64,000 bases of DNA from the NCBI GenBank assembly GCA_035236585.1, contig CP141139.1, positions 39,627,217 to 39,691,216 of the forward strand, written 5' to 3'. Shown one piece after another: positions 49,424-62,690 of this stretch. The notes beneath the pieces are model-generated. The model was not told the DNA's origin and ran no database searches. It saw nothing but the letters and a program-made list of their open reading frames with translations. Source of the stretch: Warburgia ugandensis. Its lineage: Eukaryota; Streptophyta; Magnoliopsida; Canellales; Canellaceae. Both the position numbers and the translations under genes were made by a program. Within the stretch, counting starts at the first letter, position 1, and each line of letters opens with the position of its first letter.

Positions 49424-50230
49424 TACACGCTTTTGACTGTAAGACGAAGCCCATACCCGTCTTTTCTCATGCATGATTATACGTCTTTCCATCTAAGCAT
49501 TATGTTCTCCATGCTAAAAATAGACACCCCGTTGGAAATTAATGCATTTGAATGCTTCTAACAACTTATTTTAGACCTTTGAAAAATTAGTAAAAAATAG
49601 ATGATTTCAAAAAGATTTTACCACTAATACTGCTATGACCTAGATGTAATATCTCTTTGTACTCTCATCTTTGTTACTATTATTGCTGTGATGATTTCAA
49701 TGAAGACAAAAATCTAATAAGAATACAATATGATAATTCGAGAAAAAGTTTATCTCATTGAGGATTAGTAAATTGAGAGAAATTAGAATTTTGCATAAGT
49801 TAAAAATTTTAATAGGAACATGATATTTATACCCCTTGCATTCACTTTACTCCCACCCCTTGTTGGGTTTTTTGGGCATTTATAATTGCTGCTATAGTTT
49901 TCTATAGTAAAAGTCAACACTTCTACATCTGTAAATATCCCAAAATCTAGTCAAGGATGAGAGTAAGGTGAATGCAAGGGTAGGGAGAGGGGGGACATCA
50001 TTTCCTTTTTCAATATTGAATGGAATTTCTGAATATGTGTTCCAAATTTTGCTACGGTTTTTCCATATATAGTAGTTTACAAAATAAAGTTTTTAAGTGT
50101 TTCTTGAAGATTGCAATATCTCAATGACTCATTTTTTGGTGTAAAATATTGTTAACAGTTTCCAATAAGACATCTAGTATGCCACCGCATATTCAAATTA
50201 CAAGTAGAAAACCTAGCCCTATAGTTCACC
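49424..50230. other. No gene recognised
   Basis: AT-rich intergenic sequence. The frame at 50149-50385 overlaps the SINE fragment and is not a gene. Confidence 0.5.
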
Positions 50231-50248
50231 CAATATACCCATCAACTA

Positions 50249-50364
50249 AAAAGGTAGCCTTGGTGCACGAAGCTCCTGCCTATGCAGGGTCTGGGGAAGG
50301 GGCGGACCACAAGGACCTAAAGTACACAGCCTTACTTTGCATTTTGCAAGAGGCTATTTCCACG
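50249..50364 (-). mobile_element. Au-type SINE, 5'-truncated
   Basis: Same body as the copy at 43291 (GGGTCTGGGGAAGGGGCGGA, CAGCCTTACTTTGCATTTTG, GCAAGAGGCTATTTCCACG on the plus strand) but without the tRNA-like head. Flanks CAATATACCCATCAACTA (50231-50248) and CAATATGCCTATCAACTA (50365-50382) agree at 16 of 18 positions. The copy was therefore inserted already truncated. Confidence 0.85.
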
Positions 50365-50429
50365 CAATATGCCTATCAACTATAACCTATAAATGAACCC
50401 GTTAGAGGTTTTTACTTTTTTGTTGTCTA

Positions 50430-52765
50430 GATCAATGGACATGCACATTGAAGATCAAGATAAAAAGATTGAATCAAAGCTTAAGAATCATCAATGCAAC
50501 ATGAAATCAAAGGTTAAGATCATCGTTAGGACATACAATGGATACAATCAAAGGTGCTAAAGGTAGCCAAAGTGGGCCTATGAAGTAAGCCATGCATTTT
50601 CACCGCCATTACACGGGAGCCATTCAAGCCACCTTAGCCATACAAGCTATGGGAGAAGGTGACAAGCTAAGGAATTCAAGCCACTCAAACCAAGGGATTG
50701 AGATGTGAAGCCAAACTAAGAGAGCCATCTAAACTAGCCATGAAGCCCTCAAAGGTAACCATCAAAGCGATATAAGCTAAGCTAAATGGAAGGCCCTGAT
50801 TCGTGAAGAAGTTGAAAAATTATCCATGAGATTCGAAGGGATATTTTGAAGAGAATTAAGGGAAAATTCATTAGTATAAGTTGGCATGTGGACCAATACA
50901 ATGAGACCCTTCTATTTTTCATGTTTTTCCATTATTTTTCTACTCTTTTTTTTTTTATCACTTTCCACCTCACCCCTAGGATGCACCATGAATTTCACTT
51001 TCCATTCAAAAGTCCTACCATTCTAAGATGACTCCACCTTTCTAAACTCCTATCCCAACCAACCAACCAATGCCAACTTCCTAGGAAAATCACTTAGCCA
51101 ATCTCATTTCCCTACCTCATCTCACTTTACTATCCTTTTTCCTACTCATCTCTTTCCTCCCACTTTCCTTTCTCTTTCCTACCAAATTCATCCACCTATC
51201 TTCCTTATTCTAAGGGATTTTAATGATTTTTGAAGGGGGAGACTCCCCTTACTAAAAGGTGGCGTCTCCCACCTACTCTCCTTCCAAATGGTAGCTACCA
51301 TCCTACCTTGTTTCCTCTTTTAAAACCCTAGATCCCCACTCAACCACACAATGTCACACTTTTCATCCCCACCATACATCCGTCTCAGGCTACCCTAGAA
51401 AATATAGGAGAAAAACTATAAAAGTCAACAAAAACCTAGGAAGAGGGACCTTTTCACTCTAAGGAAAAAGACACCTCCTCCACTTGGAGGAGGGCATCTT
51501 CTTCCTACTCCCTCCTATCCTCTCTTTTGCCTTTGATTATCATCTCCTTTGGGTGGCTGCTACTCTTTGCTAGGGTGGGTTGCATCTCCTCAAGTGTTCC
51601 ATGCCTGGTCAATGGGTTTTTTATTTGTCTTTCAAAGGTTGGTCTTTCTTCATTCTATTGCTCTTTCTCTTATTGATTGTTTGTTTGCTTATTCTAGTTC
51701 TTTGTTTACTTTATTGAAGTATCTTAAGTCTTTGATTCTAATAACTATAACTCTCTTGGAGTGACATCCTAGAGAGTGTAGTGGTTAAATCAAGTCCTTG
51801 CCATCTTTCTCCTTAAAGACTTTTACCATCTCTTGCTTTATACTCCATCTTTTATCTATTATTTCCCTTGGATCTGTTTTGGAATACATGCTTACTATTG
51901 TATGATTAAGAGTTGGATTACATTGATGAACATTAGAGGAGAATAATTGGTTGTTTAGTGATCCTTGTATGGTGCACATAAACCTTTGGAAGGTTTACAC
52001 CCCACTTATAATATTGAAGTTCAATCAATTCCAATTTTAGTTCAATGATGGTGTAAAGTTCATGGTTATGTTATTTGTTTTAATTCTTATGTTTCATGAC
52101 TATTGAAATTAAAATTTTCACGTTCAATCACATGCATCATTCAATTTAGAGTAGATAATTCATCTAAGAAACCAATCTTTGTTCCATGTGCACCATCCCT
52201 AGGATCACGCACATGGACTTGAAGATGGATTCCTTTGCTAGTTGATTGAAATTTCATGCTTTACTTAAGAAAGTTCTATGCATTCCATGATAAGGTAGTT
52301 TACACTTTACTTCAAGTACACTTCCCATGCTCTCTCCATCATTATGTTCATGCACACTTCCATATGCACCATGTTGTTTATGTTTTGCATGTCTCAATTA
52401 GTTTGTTTAGTTTATGTTAAGTTTAGTTCTCCATGTGTTAAGATTAGTTGCATATTAGGATGATTTTAATTGTTTCTAATTTTAGCTTTAGAAAGTTTTA
52501 TTTTAGGCAAGTGTTATTTTTAGAAGGCATGTTTTAGGCAAGTTTTCAATTTTGGTGTATTTCAAGTTTTCGCATAATTTTCATTTCCATGTGCTAATTT
52601 TCATTCTTAATTTAGGTTTAAAATCTCTTAAATTTTGGCTAGGTTAGATAGTTTAAAGTGGGGACCACTAGCATCACATTCATTCAACTTGTGGGATCGG
52701 CTTCACTAGCATTCTATATTATAACCAATTCGTGCGCTTGCGAGTAAACTTTAAAATCATAACAT
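50430..52765 (-). repeat. Long LTR-like repeat P, copy 2 (inverted)
   Basis: Diverged reverse complement of 4027-6450. For example, 50540-50720 (AGCCAAAGTGGGCC, AAGCCACCTTAGCC) mirrors 6110-6320, and the end at 52620-52745 (GGCTAGGTTAGATAG...ACCAATTCGTGCGCTTGCGAG) mirrors 4040-4170. It appears inserted in the LTR of element B. Frames at 50846-51979 are not genes. Confidence 0.5.
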
Positions 52766-52975
52766 GGGCCCATGACATTGCCTGGATAGTGGGCTTGCAC
52801 CCATTTAGGATTTTTGAGTGCCAAGAATAGTATTTTTTCAGTTATACCCCATTCCTACAAAATGTGAAACAAATCATAATTAGTAATATTTAAGTGAATT
52901 TTAGGGTTAGAAATTATTAAATATAGAGGTATGATATGTCATATTTTTAAGTATGCCCACATACTTACATTTTGC
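52766..52975 (-). repeat. 3' LTR tail of gag-only gypsy element B
   Basis: GGGCCCATGACATTGCCTGG...TTTTTGAGTGCCAAGAATAG repeats 60655-60720 in the same orientation. TTAAATATAGAGGTATG matches 7930-7950 of element A. Confidence 0.55.
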
Positions 52976-54289
52976 TAGTCCTTAAGCAAAACTACAAAAT
53001 AGAATATAAAGAAATAGAAAATCTAAAAAAATCCTAACCACTTTTGCAAGTGATGTCACCTGCATTTAGCATATTTAAAATGCCTTTAAACATCTAAGTT
53101 ACCCTTAGTGGAAGAGTTGTAGACTTGTAAGGGTTTATAGAAATGATACCCATACACATTTTATAAACTTTTATGAAAGTCCTTCATTTACATCAAAAGA
53201 ATTTTATTTTGTTAAGATTTCACTAATCACCTAACTTTAGCATGCTAATAAAAATGAACATAAGTTCAAAAGTCTACCCATAGGCTAAAAATATTATATT
53301 ATTTCATCAAACCTCAAAGTGTAAGTATGTTAATATACCAATATATACATAATCGTTCATCTCCAAGTAAATTATAAACTAAATTACCATCTAAAGGTAA
53401 GCTTTAACTTCAATCTCATAGGACATTCTTGTTACTTAGAAAGAAGTCATTTAGATATGGGTAAATCTCTCTACAATATGTGAGTAAAATAATGTTCATC
53501 AAAGTCAAATTCTCATGTATTTCATACCAAAGAATGATAACTTGAAAAATCTAATAATGGTCTTGTGAAAGGATATCAACGATAAGGAATGTTACACTCT
53601 ACCAAATTCCTTACTTATTCATAACTACATCCAAGCCACACTCTTCCTAAGATCAAATTAGGACTTCTATTAGGACAAGCTTAGGTCAAGGTTATCAAAG
53701 AAATGGTTTACTCTTATAATATGTAAAGGTCTTTTACTAGTGTATTCACAATCTTCTTTTCTATATATGAGAGTGAACATTATTCTTTCCATTGGCTATC
53801 CTTCTTCATTTTTCAATTTTTTGCTTGATGTATTTATAGCTTGTTTGAATTCTTCTTCTTTTTTTTAGGCTTTTGATGTTCATCTCTTTCCATATAGAAG
53901 CTTTTTATTTTTTAAATACTTTTAAATAAAAAATGAACAAAAAGACTCAAAACATGCAATGAACAAATTAAAAATTGAAATACCCCACCCTTAGACTTAA
54001 GTTAAACACCATCCTCAATGTTTAGAATTAAAAACCATGGACAAAGAAAATAACAAAGCTGAGAGATAAGGTAGGAACAAGTGGATCGACACGTCAGTGA
54101 TGGTGCATGGATCTATTGATGTGGTTATTCTGATGCAACAAATGTACAATGAACGCAAATGCAAATGTAACAGTATGACAATAAAATTAGACTAACTAAC
54201 TAATCAACTAAACCCTAAACCAACACTAACCATGAAGGAGTATTTAGAAGACTCACTCTACTTCAAAATCTCATGGTGGTCAATATACA
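52976..54289 (-). repeat. Noncoding internal region of gypsy element B
   Basis: Co-linear with 7986-10020 of element A. There is no pol motif on either strand. Confidence 0.55.
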
Positions 54290-55480
54290 TTTTCCATGAA
54301 GATACAAGTTTTCATATTACTTTTTTCATAATTCTTTTCAAAATGTGGGGCCCCAAGTTTGAAAAACAAATAGTGAAAAACATTTTCCTTGCAATCCATT
54401 CCAAAACCCCGAGGGTCATCCTTTAACTCCTCATTTATTTTCTAAATTAATTTGATTTTACATTTTAAAAAACTCAAAATAAATTTTCTCTTCAAGTAAA
54501 CCATTGATAAATAAGTTTTACTTCTTAACGATCCATTCAATTAATAGGCACAATCCTTATATTATTATAATTTGAAGTCCAAATTCATCAGATGTATATA
54601 TACTATCTAAATGTCATATTTGGGATAATATCCAATAGCTCAAACATACACATACCCTTCAAATAAAAATATCTCAAAATAAACTACTAGCTTGATTCAC
54701 CTTTACTCTTATCTATCTAAATATGACATATTATAAACATTCAAATTTTAACAATAACTCAGCAAGCTATGCTCGATAGGGAAATAAGATAATATCAAAA
54801 CCCTAGGAAACATTTCTTTTCACAATTTAATAACTATTTCAAAACATTATATATAAATAATTTTCATGATTAATTCACAATACTCTCAAACTTCAATATA
54901 TCAAATTCTTAAAGCATTTTATATAAATACCATGAATAAATGCAGTGGTGCAATATCACATTTAAATCATAATCATAATCTTGAATAAGCATTTTAAAGA
55001 GATATAAATATCATAAATAGATCTAGCTATGAAATTCCATGTACAAATCATGATTAGAATCTCAAATAAAGCTTTTGAATAGCAATATGAGTTAAATAAC
55101 ATCAAACTCATAAAGTAATACACACATACACACACATATAATCATCAGTAGTCATTCCCTAACTACATGGGTTCCATATTCGTCCAGTCATCGTTGGGTC
55201 TACATATCCACTCATCGCTCGTCCACATACACCAGCCACTACTCATCAACATACACACAGCCACTACTTGGTCTACATAATGGTTATGACATCATACCAA
55301 GCATATCATCATGCCACATCATAAGGAATAACATCATGCCATGTTTCATCTACTAATTGCAATGTGGTGGTAGTATACTTCATCTCACCTAAACCTCATT
55401 GCTTATATTCTAAATAAGGAAATAGGTTAATAGTCAACCCCTAATCAAGTAATGTCCGGTCAATTATGTGTTCCCCAATC
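54290..55480 (-). repeat. Fragment of chromovirus-like LTR, inserted in element B
   Basis: GTGGGGCCCCAAGTTTGAAA followed by an AGTGAAAAACATTTT block matches 23751-23810 of the minus-strand solo LTR. It lacks the terminal TGTGACACCCC, so it is a partial copy. The right boundary is approximate. Confidence 0.55.
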
Positions 55481-55539
55481 ACACATGATATAATTGGGCA
55501 TCATAGATCTCTATACTTTGGAGGGATTTTGATTTATAT

Positions 55540-57300
55540 GATTGAGCTTGCTTGCTTGGGTAGAAAGGCCTTCTTCTGCTCCTAAAGTTTTCTCTTATGA
55601 GTGTAGAGGTTTTTAAAAATTTTGGCATAAGAAGGTATGTCCTTTATTGCATTGAGTAATAGAACATTTATATTTACATATTTAAACACATCCATTATGT
55701 TAGTAAAATTAGTACCCTTCTTATCCTTATGGAGATGTTGAGGATATGGAACATTTGGAATATAATGTCCTTCGAGAAGGTGTTCATAGGAAGTAGGAGG
55801 TGGCTGATACTTGTCTTATCCATTCCAATTCTTTACGTGTCTCTTTTTCTCCTCAATTGTTGGAGATTCCTTAGTTAGACTTACATGCTTATCTATTATA
55901 TTACCACTTCTAAGGGTAGTTATGGCTTTGGCCTATTCATGAAATGCTTCCTCATTAGAAGTTGTTCCAATCTAATAGTGGCCTTTAAAATCAAGCACAG
56001 GTTGGTTAAGAAATTTTGCCTTTTCCCTCTTTGTATGTGCCATAGATAATTGACCCATTTGGTACTCTAACTTTGTAATAGATTCCGAGTAGGCATGAAT
56101 TGTTTGTTTAGTATCATTTTGAAATTCTAATATAATCTACATAAACAAACTCGGGGTCTCTTCTAATGATTATTTCCAAGTAAAGGCTGATTGGGGGGAT
56201 CTTAGATGGTCCTCCCTTATTATTACTTTAAGACCATGAAAATTTTGGATGTTTAGTACATCTAGGATTGTAGGTCTCAGAATAGGGATTGTTGCTAGAA
56301 TTTTTGAATACATCCAATAAATTCAATTGCTCTGAAAGGTATTCAGGGAGTGTGGAGTTGGATGGGTAAGAAGCAGTAGGGTGTGTTGTATTAAAACAAA
56401 TTAAACAAACTTTAGGTGGAGGTTGCATTATGGATTTCCTAGCCAACATAACTTCCCCAAATTTATTAAGAAGACTACCAAACTTATTCACCCTATTTAT
56501 CAATGTGACTATTTTGTTATAGAGGTTAGGAGTGGCCCTTGTCTCATATATGTTGCCTTTCTTTTAAGGTTGTGGATATCATTCTGTTCTAGTTGAATAG
56601 TTCCATTGCTAAGAATTCTTAAATAGAGTTTCAAAGAAGTGCTACACCTCCACATCACTCTTGGTCATAAGTGCCCCACCACTAGTCGCATCAATTGTAC
56701 GTTAGTTTTGTGGGGTCAAACCTTTGTAGAAGTATTAAATTTTTTGCCATGTTTCAAAATCATAGTGAGGATACTTGAGCAATAGGTCCTTCTACCTTTC
56801 TTAGCACTTATAAAAATACTTACCCTCTTTTTATTGAAAATTTATAATTTCTCTATGGAGAGCATTGGTTTTTTGGATGGGAAAAAAAATTGTTCAAGAA
56901 TTTCTTGGATAATTGCTCCTAAGGCCTTCACTTTATCCTTTAAAGAGAAGTGGAGTAGCTGTAATCTAATAAAGACATAAAAAAGATTCTAGTATTTGAA
57001 TGTAGCATAAATGTCAAGGAATTCCTTGAAATAGTCATAGGGGTCCTCTTTATCTAGACTATAAAAAATTGTTAGAAGTTGGATGACACCTGGTTTTAAC
57101 TCAAAATCTTTGAAGTAGTTGTAGGTAACCATATACACGATGGGGAGTTAAATTGTATAGTGAGTATAATAGTCTCTCGAAGGCTTAATCTCTGCTACTT
57201 TGTTGGCCATGTCTACTTTAGGGTTATTGATATATACTTGATTCCTTAACCCTTATCTTGTGGTTTGTTCAATCTCTAGAAGCCTAGCGTTCAATGATGG
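55540..57300 (-). pseudogene. gag of Athila/Tat-like gypsy element B
   Basis: The frame at 56228-56503 encodes KFGSLLNKFGEVMLARKS, then a zinc-knuckle-like CLICFNTTHPTASY and NNPYSETYNP...HPKFSWS, the signature of gag in the Athila/Tat group. The knuckle has Tyr where the last Cys is expected. Upstream, 56690-56830 reads LLLKYPHYDFETWQ, YFYKGLTPQN and TIDATSGGALMTKSDVE across stops, matching the capsid-type retrotrans_gag region. The start is near 57290 (VDMANKVAEI). Stops and shifts break it into pieces. No protease, RT, RNase H or integrase follows before the 3' LTR, so the element was gag-only or lost its pol. Confidence 0.75.
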
Positions 57301-58173
57301 ATGACCTTGTGTACATCAATGCTTAGTGTAGTTGTCTTATGTTTGTATACAACAAAAACAAGCTGTTGTATAGAATGAAAGAGTAATTTCTTTTTGCTAG
57401 TGTAGGGGATCGTGAACTAGCTAATGTAGCCTATATGAAAATGATGCACAACCAAACAATCAAAGGACACAATAATCCTAACCCTATGGGAAAAAACCTA
57501 AAAAGTTTATTTTTCTTGAATTTTCTATGTAGGGTGGCTTTTAGATTATTTCTAACCTAGGTAGCTCCTCATCTCTTTCAAACTTGTCTTCCTACTTGCT
57601 AGTTGATCCTAATCATAATCAACTGATTAATACCCTCCTTAGTCAATCATAGGTGATCTAAGTCATTGAATGTGTTGACAGAGCTAGTCCTTCAAATAAC
57701 AACACAGCTAATTATATAGGGGCCACTAGAGTAGTAGTAATATGCCTCTTTCTAAGAGGATCTTATGAGCTTGTAAACTGCTATAGGTCTCTTGTAACTT
57801 ATTTTTAATTAAATTTAGAAGGCTTAGGTTGTGCATAAGGTGGTGATTAATCTAAGTGGGCCAAAGGATGGTGATGAAATCCATCCTTGATCTTATAGGG
57901 GTGAGTGCTCTTACTAATCAACTAAGCATTCCCATGATAATTCAGTTAATATATATTCATCTTAAAATAGTAAATGTTCCCTATAATGTAATTAAAGTAG
58001 TAAATCTAATACTACTACCTATTCTACTTAACAAATAAAAAGAGAAATGAATATCAAAGATCTTTAGGAATCATAAAAGTAAGGTAAAAATGCAACTATT
58101 CTATATGCAGTCCCAAGAAGTATGACTACTGTAAAGTATTATAACTTAGATTTAATTGAAAACTCTATTGTGA
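57301..58173 (-). other. 5' untranslated leader of gypsy element B
   Basis: Noncoding, co-linear with 14540-15921 of element A. The frame at 57856-58038 is not supported. Confidence 0.5.
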
Positions 58174-58192
58174 GTCCCCAGCAATGGTGCAG
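58174..58192 (-). promoter_or_regulatory. Primer-binding site of gypsy element B
   Basis: TCCCCAGCAATGGTGCAG on the plus strand differs at few positions from TCCCCGGCAACGGCGCCA, the plant tRNA-Asp 3' end. It directly abuts the LTR start TGATGTG. Confidence 0.7.
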
Positions 58193-59532
58193 TGATGTGA
58201 TTTTAAATTAACCACAAGTGTAGGGGTCTATTATAGAATTGGACTAGAAAATGCGAGTCAATCCATGAAGAGTCTTTAATAAATGGATTCAACTCGACTT
58301 AGATTAACCTATTTTAACCTAGCCAATGATTAAGGAAAGCAATTAATTTTAAGAACTAAACTAAAGTAAGGAAATATGACAAGAAAATTAACTAACTAAG
58401 AACTAGAAAATAACTTTCATTAATGGAATTTTTCTTACAATGAACTTGAATACATAAAGAAACAAGCAAATAAATAAAGTAAAACTTCCTATAATGGTTG
58501 GAGTGTCTACTGTAGGATTCCTTTATTGTGTCACTCAACAATGATCTTTACACATCCACTTCATGTTTCTAGGCTTGAACTTTTGCTTTACTGCTCCTTT
58601 ACTGTGTCACTCAACAAGGGCTTATACACATATTTTCAACCCAAAATACACTCATTTACTACCAAACTAACATCACCAATGCAACTCCTTTTACTTGTTT
58701 AGGAACATGACTTGTAGCCTATAAGAAAATAGGGAAGTTTCACAATGTGCCACAAACGCAAAGCATCATAAACATGTACCCAAACCACTTTTAGGAATAA
58801 AAGACCTTCATTGCCATGGAAAGAGGCATAAGTTATTCTTCCTATCCTTGTCTAGTGTTCCCAATACCCAATGAAAGAAAGATGGAAGGCCAAGGAGGGT
58901 GGTGTGTGTAATACTCAGAAGAGAGGAGGGAATGCATGTATTTGAAAGGAAGGTGGTGGATAATGTAAGGCTAAGGGTGGATGCATGTAAGTGAGTTTAA
59001 TATGGTGGAGGCATGAAGTGAGACTGTAGGGTGATGCATGCAAAGGCAAGAGTGGAAATAAGGCATGTAGGGTTGAAGATGGTGGAGGAATGAGAAAGGA
59101 AGGATGAGAGGATTGGGGGGAGGGGGGAGGGGGAGAGAATGGTTTGAGACTCCTTCCTCTTGTCCATGTGTGTAGATGTTTGGTTCCAAGGGAGAGATGG
59201 TGTGAGTGATCTCTCTCTCCCCCTGTTTGACCAAGGTTTTGTTTTAGATTCTATGAAAAAGTAAGAGATCCCTTTTCACTTCTTCTTCACCTCTATTTAT
59301 AGATTTCTAAGGTGGAAGCCCTAGGGAATAATTCTTGAGATTTAAGGGAGAAAGGAAGGAAGGAAAGAGAGAATGAAAAGAAGCCATGTGGAATGTAAAG
59401 AAAAAGTGGGATCATGATGAGGTTAAAAAGGAAGATAAGGGAGGGAAAGAGATAAAGGAAAAGAATGAAGGAGATAAGGGATAATGGAAAGGGATAAAGG
59501 AAGGATGGCGGGAGTTAAGGGATATTGGAAAG

Positions 59533-59606
<74 letters not shown>

Positions 59607-60790
59607 AAAGGAATGTGCGAAGGTAAGATAGGAACGGGAAAAGATTGTGAGGATATGGTTAGAGTAGAAGTTTCCATAGAGTTTCCTTTCTTTCTTATCT
59701 CATATTGATTCCATTGTATAGGATGAGGGTAGGGTTGAGCTTTGGTTCCTCTTCATTTCTTATTCATTGGATCACTTTTTACCCTATCTTGAGATTTTGT
59801 ATAAGTTTCCTTATCTAAAAGGATCCTCCTTGTAGCTCTTTTTCTCTCCACCATTGGATTAGCATGACTTAGAGTGGATAGCTTGAATTTCATTGAGATT
59901 TTATTATCCACTCTAGGTCTCCTCCCTGATTCTCTCCAAACCCACCATTTTTTTCTTTAGCCAATAAGCTTTAAGAGTGGAGGACATCTTCCCCCTGGAA
60001 AAGGACATTTTTCTCCTAAAAATAAGGTGGGCAATCTACCAAAAAAATCTCCACCAATGGAATGTAGTTTTGGTCTTCATTATAATATTTTTTCTCATTA
60101 GTCTATCATTGTTTAAGTGAGTTCTCAGTGTTTTCTTAGGATATCCATAAACAAGGATAGATCATGGCCTTTGAATGCTTCAAAACTAAGGATGAATATG
60201 GACCATAGATTTCTCATAAATTGTCTCTCTCCTTACTACCTCTATTTTCCTCTTATTTCTTCTTTATTTCTTTCATGCAAAAATGTACAATGAAGGGTGG
60301 TACACCACATTGTAAGGGAAAGTTGTGTACTTCTTAGTGTGGTACTCTCTTTTGGTTAGTAAGAGAGAGTGAGTGGAATAAGTCTTCATACGAGCCCAAA
60401 TATCTTACTTGTTTTGTTTCAAGAAAAGCTTTTATAAATGTATTTCCATTGTATGTTATTTGAACTACCTTTAGAAGCTTTCCAAGGTAGTGGATTGCTT
60501 GTATGCATGCATGGGAAGTTCTATCACCTTTACTTTTGATAAGAACACCCTCATTTGCACAGATAAGGTTAGTCTTTCACTCAAGGTTTCTGACTACTCT
60601 GACTTTGATAACAATACCCCTATCTTTCTAAAATTTTGGACTTAGGGTTTTGGATATGGGCCAATGACATTGCTTGAACAGTGGTCTTGCTCTCTTTTAG
60701 GGTTTTTGAGTGCTAAAAATAGCTAAATAAAGCTGTTAGATGTCATATTTCTAAGTATATCATCTAAAGCTTTGCTTATGTTCACAAGTG
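58193..60790 (-). repeat. 5' LTR of gag-only gypsy element B
   Basis: On the plus strand it starts TGATGTGATTTTAAATTAAC beside the primer-binding site and resembles 15944-19050. Its tail (60640-60730) matches 52766-52850. Frames at 58971-59234 and 59423-59708 are purine/pyrimidine-rich or microsatellite sequence. Confidence 0.6.
59535..59605. repeat. (GT)35 microsatellite
   Basis: About 71 bases of uninterrupted GT. The open frames across it on both strands (poly-Cys/Val and poly-Thr/His) are artefacts. Confidence 0.98.
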
Positions 60791-60839
60791 TCCTCTTTAA
60801 CACCCCTCTCAATGGGTATTCTATGTCTTCATGTTAGGG

Positions 60840-61011
60840 CTTTAGGTAATTACATGGAAAACCATTGAATTTTTAATCACAGGGGTAGGTTAAGTTTGTA
60901 GGACTCCTTGTCCACCTTATTAAGTACTTGGAAGGGTCACTAACACTTCCTTACTAATTTATTATCGACCTTCCTGAATGCCTTGAACTGCTTGGTATTC
61001 TTTTCACTAAT
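60840..61011 (-). pseudogene. Chromovirus integrase C-terminal fragment
   Basis: Minus-strand translation across frames gives AFRKVDNKLVRKC, then PFQVLNKVDKESYKLNLP. This resembles KLARKCYGPFQVIDKVGTVAYKLDLP at the C terminus of plant chromovirus integrases. It is short, interrupted and next to a plus-strand LTR start at about 61012. Confidence 0.5.
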
Positions 61012-62690
61012 ATTGCAATAACCCTAATTTTTAAATTTCATTTCATGTAATTTTTTAGTTATTTTTGAATGAAACATGAATTTGAATTTTCTTGCTTTGA
61101 GTTTCATAGAATTGGCATTTTTAAGGACACTTAATTGACTTTTGAAACCTCAATAATTGGATTGTACTAAAAAAAAATTCCAACAACACTAAGAATATTG
61201 AAATTGGAGTCTGAATGAAGAAGTTCAGTATTTTGAAAATGAAGGGTAGTTTAGTAAATTTGCTTAGTGGGCTCTGTCATAAAAATCTATAACAGATAGG
61301 TCAAATGATATTATTTTCATACATGACTATTATGCTAGATTTAAAAGCATTATGATATCATCATCAAGACCTTATCCCAATTAGGGGTCGACCAAAAGCA
61401 CTATGATATATTTAATAAAAACTTGTATAATATAAGTATATGTACAATATAATATAATATAAGTAATATAGATTTACTTAAAGGAGGGTCGATTTTGATA
61501 TTGGCATACCCCCCCTTTAAGAGATAGTTGACTAAAACAATCGACTATCACCCAAGAGAAATTGACAAGAGGAAAATAGAAAAGAAGGAAGAAGGAAGAA
61601 GGGGAGGAAAGCAGGAAGAGGAAAGGGAGAAAGAGAAGACATTAAAAAAATCAAGGGGGGCAAGAGGAGACACCAATTTCCATCAGTAGGAGGTGGCGTG
61701 TGCATGGGTTTCCACCCATTGAAGAAGATGGTGGCTCAAATCAATGATCTGAGCTGACCATCTTTTTCCTTACAATGAGATGATCATGACCCACAAGCCC
61801 TCTCCTCTATCTGATCACATTTGGATAGAAAACTGTGGAGATCAATGGAGAAGATGATTGTAGATGTTGGATAGGAGGATCACTTTCGAACATCCAATTA
61901 GGTCATCTTGTTCCCCATCCCAAGAGAAGCAAAAGCCCTAAAAAGCAATGAACATCTGAACAAATCTCATAGGAAATCAAAGGGGGAAGGTGACACGTGT
62001 TGGTGGGTTTTGTCAGAAAGACAAAGGGATAAATTAGATGATCTGAATAGCTCATCATCTCCCCTGAGGTGCAAGGAGTAAAACCCTTTAAGAAATTTGA
62101 TGATCATTGGAGTTTTGGTCAAAATATCATTGGAGAAGCACAAACAATGATCATATATTATTGGCCCGCAATGATCATCCCAATCCAATACAAAATCTAA
62201 GTTGGTAAAGTACATGTGAGGTGAGATCTATCACCAATCACCCCTGGATTTCAATTTTCATAGCATCCACATAGTAATTGTTGGAATTTCACCTAGATGT
62301 AGGATTAATTCAATGATATATGCTTAAGATCACTTCAATCTACACGTTTGTTGGTGATCCTAATTTGAAAATGCTAAATTACATGAAGGATGGTGCAATT
62401 CAAAAACTATTAACCATTGGATCACTTGATCTGCACCAGATCAGAAGTAATTTGCAAAGATCTGAGGTTAGCTCTATGATAGAAACTACAAATCAGTGAT
62501 ATGCAAAGCTGATAATAGAGCCTATTTAGAAGTTTGATTAGTCTTTCAGCTCTTTCCATGTACATGGAATTGTTTAGTCATAGATTGGAAGATATGATGA
62601 TTAGTGGCAAACTTATCGATATAGAAAAAGATTAGTAATTTATCTTGCATAGTGAATTAAGAATGAAATTAAGGAAATGAACAAAATTTA
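61012..62690 (+). repeat. Chromovirus-like LTR, 3'-truncated
   Basis: Begins TGCAATAACCCTAATTTTT and keeps the order of the solo LTR at 23700-27331 (read from its own start), including a GAAATTGGAGTCTGAATG block and an AGGAGGGTCGATTTTGATAT block. At about 62690 it passes into repeat P. The purine-rich run at 61560-61640 mirrors the CT-rich run at 26870-26970. The minus-strand frame at 61967-62215 is not a gene. Confidence 0.55.

Noticed and set aside
59423..59708. Poly-Thr/His and poly-Cys/Val frames on opposite strands
   Set aside because: Both are translations of the GT microsatellite.
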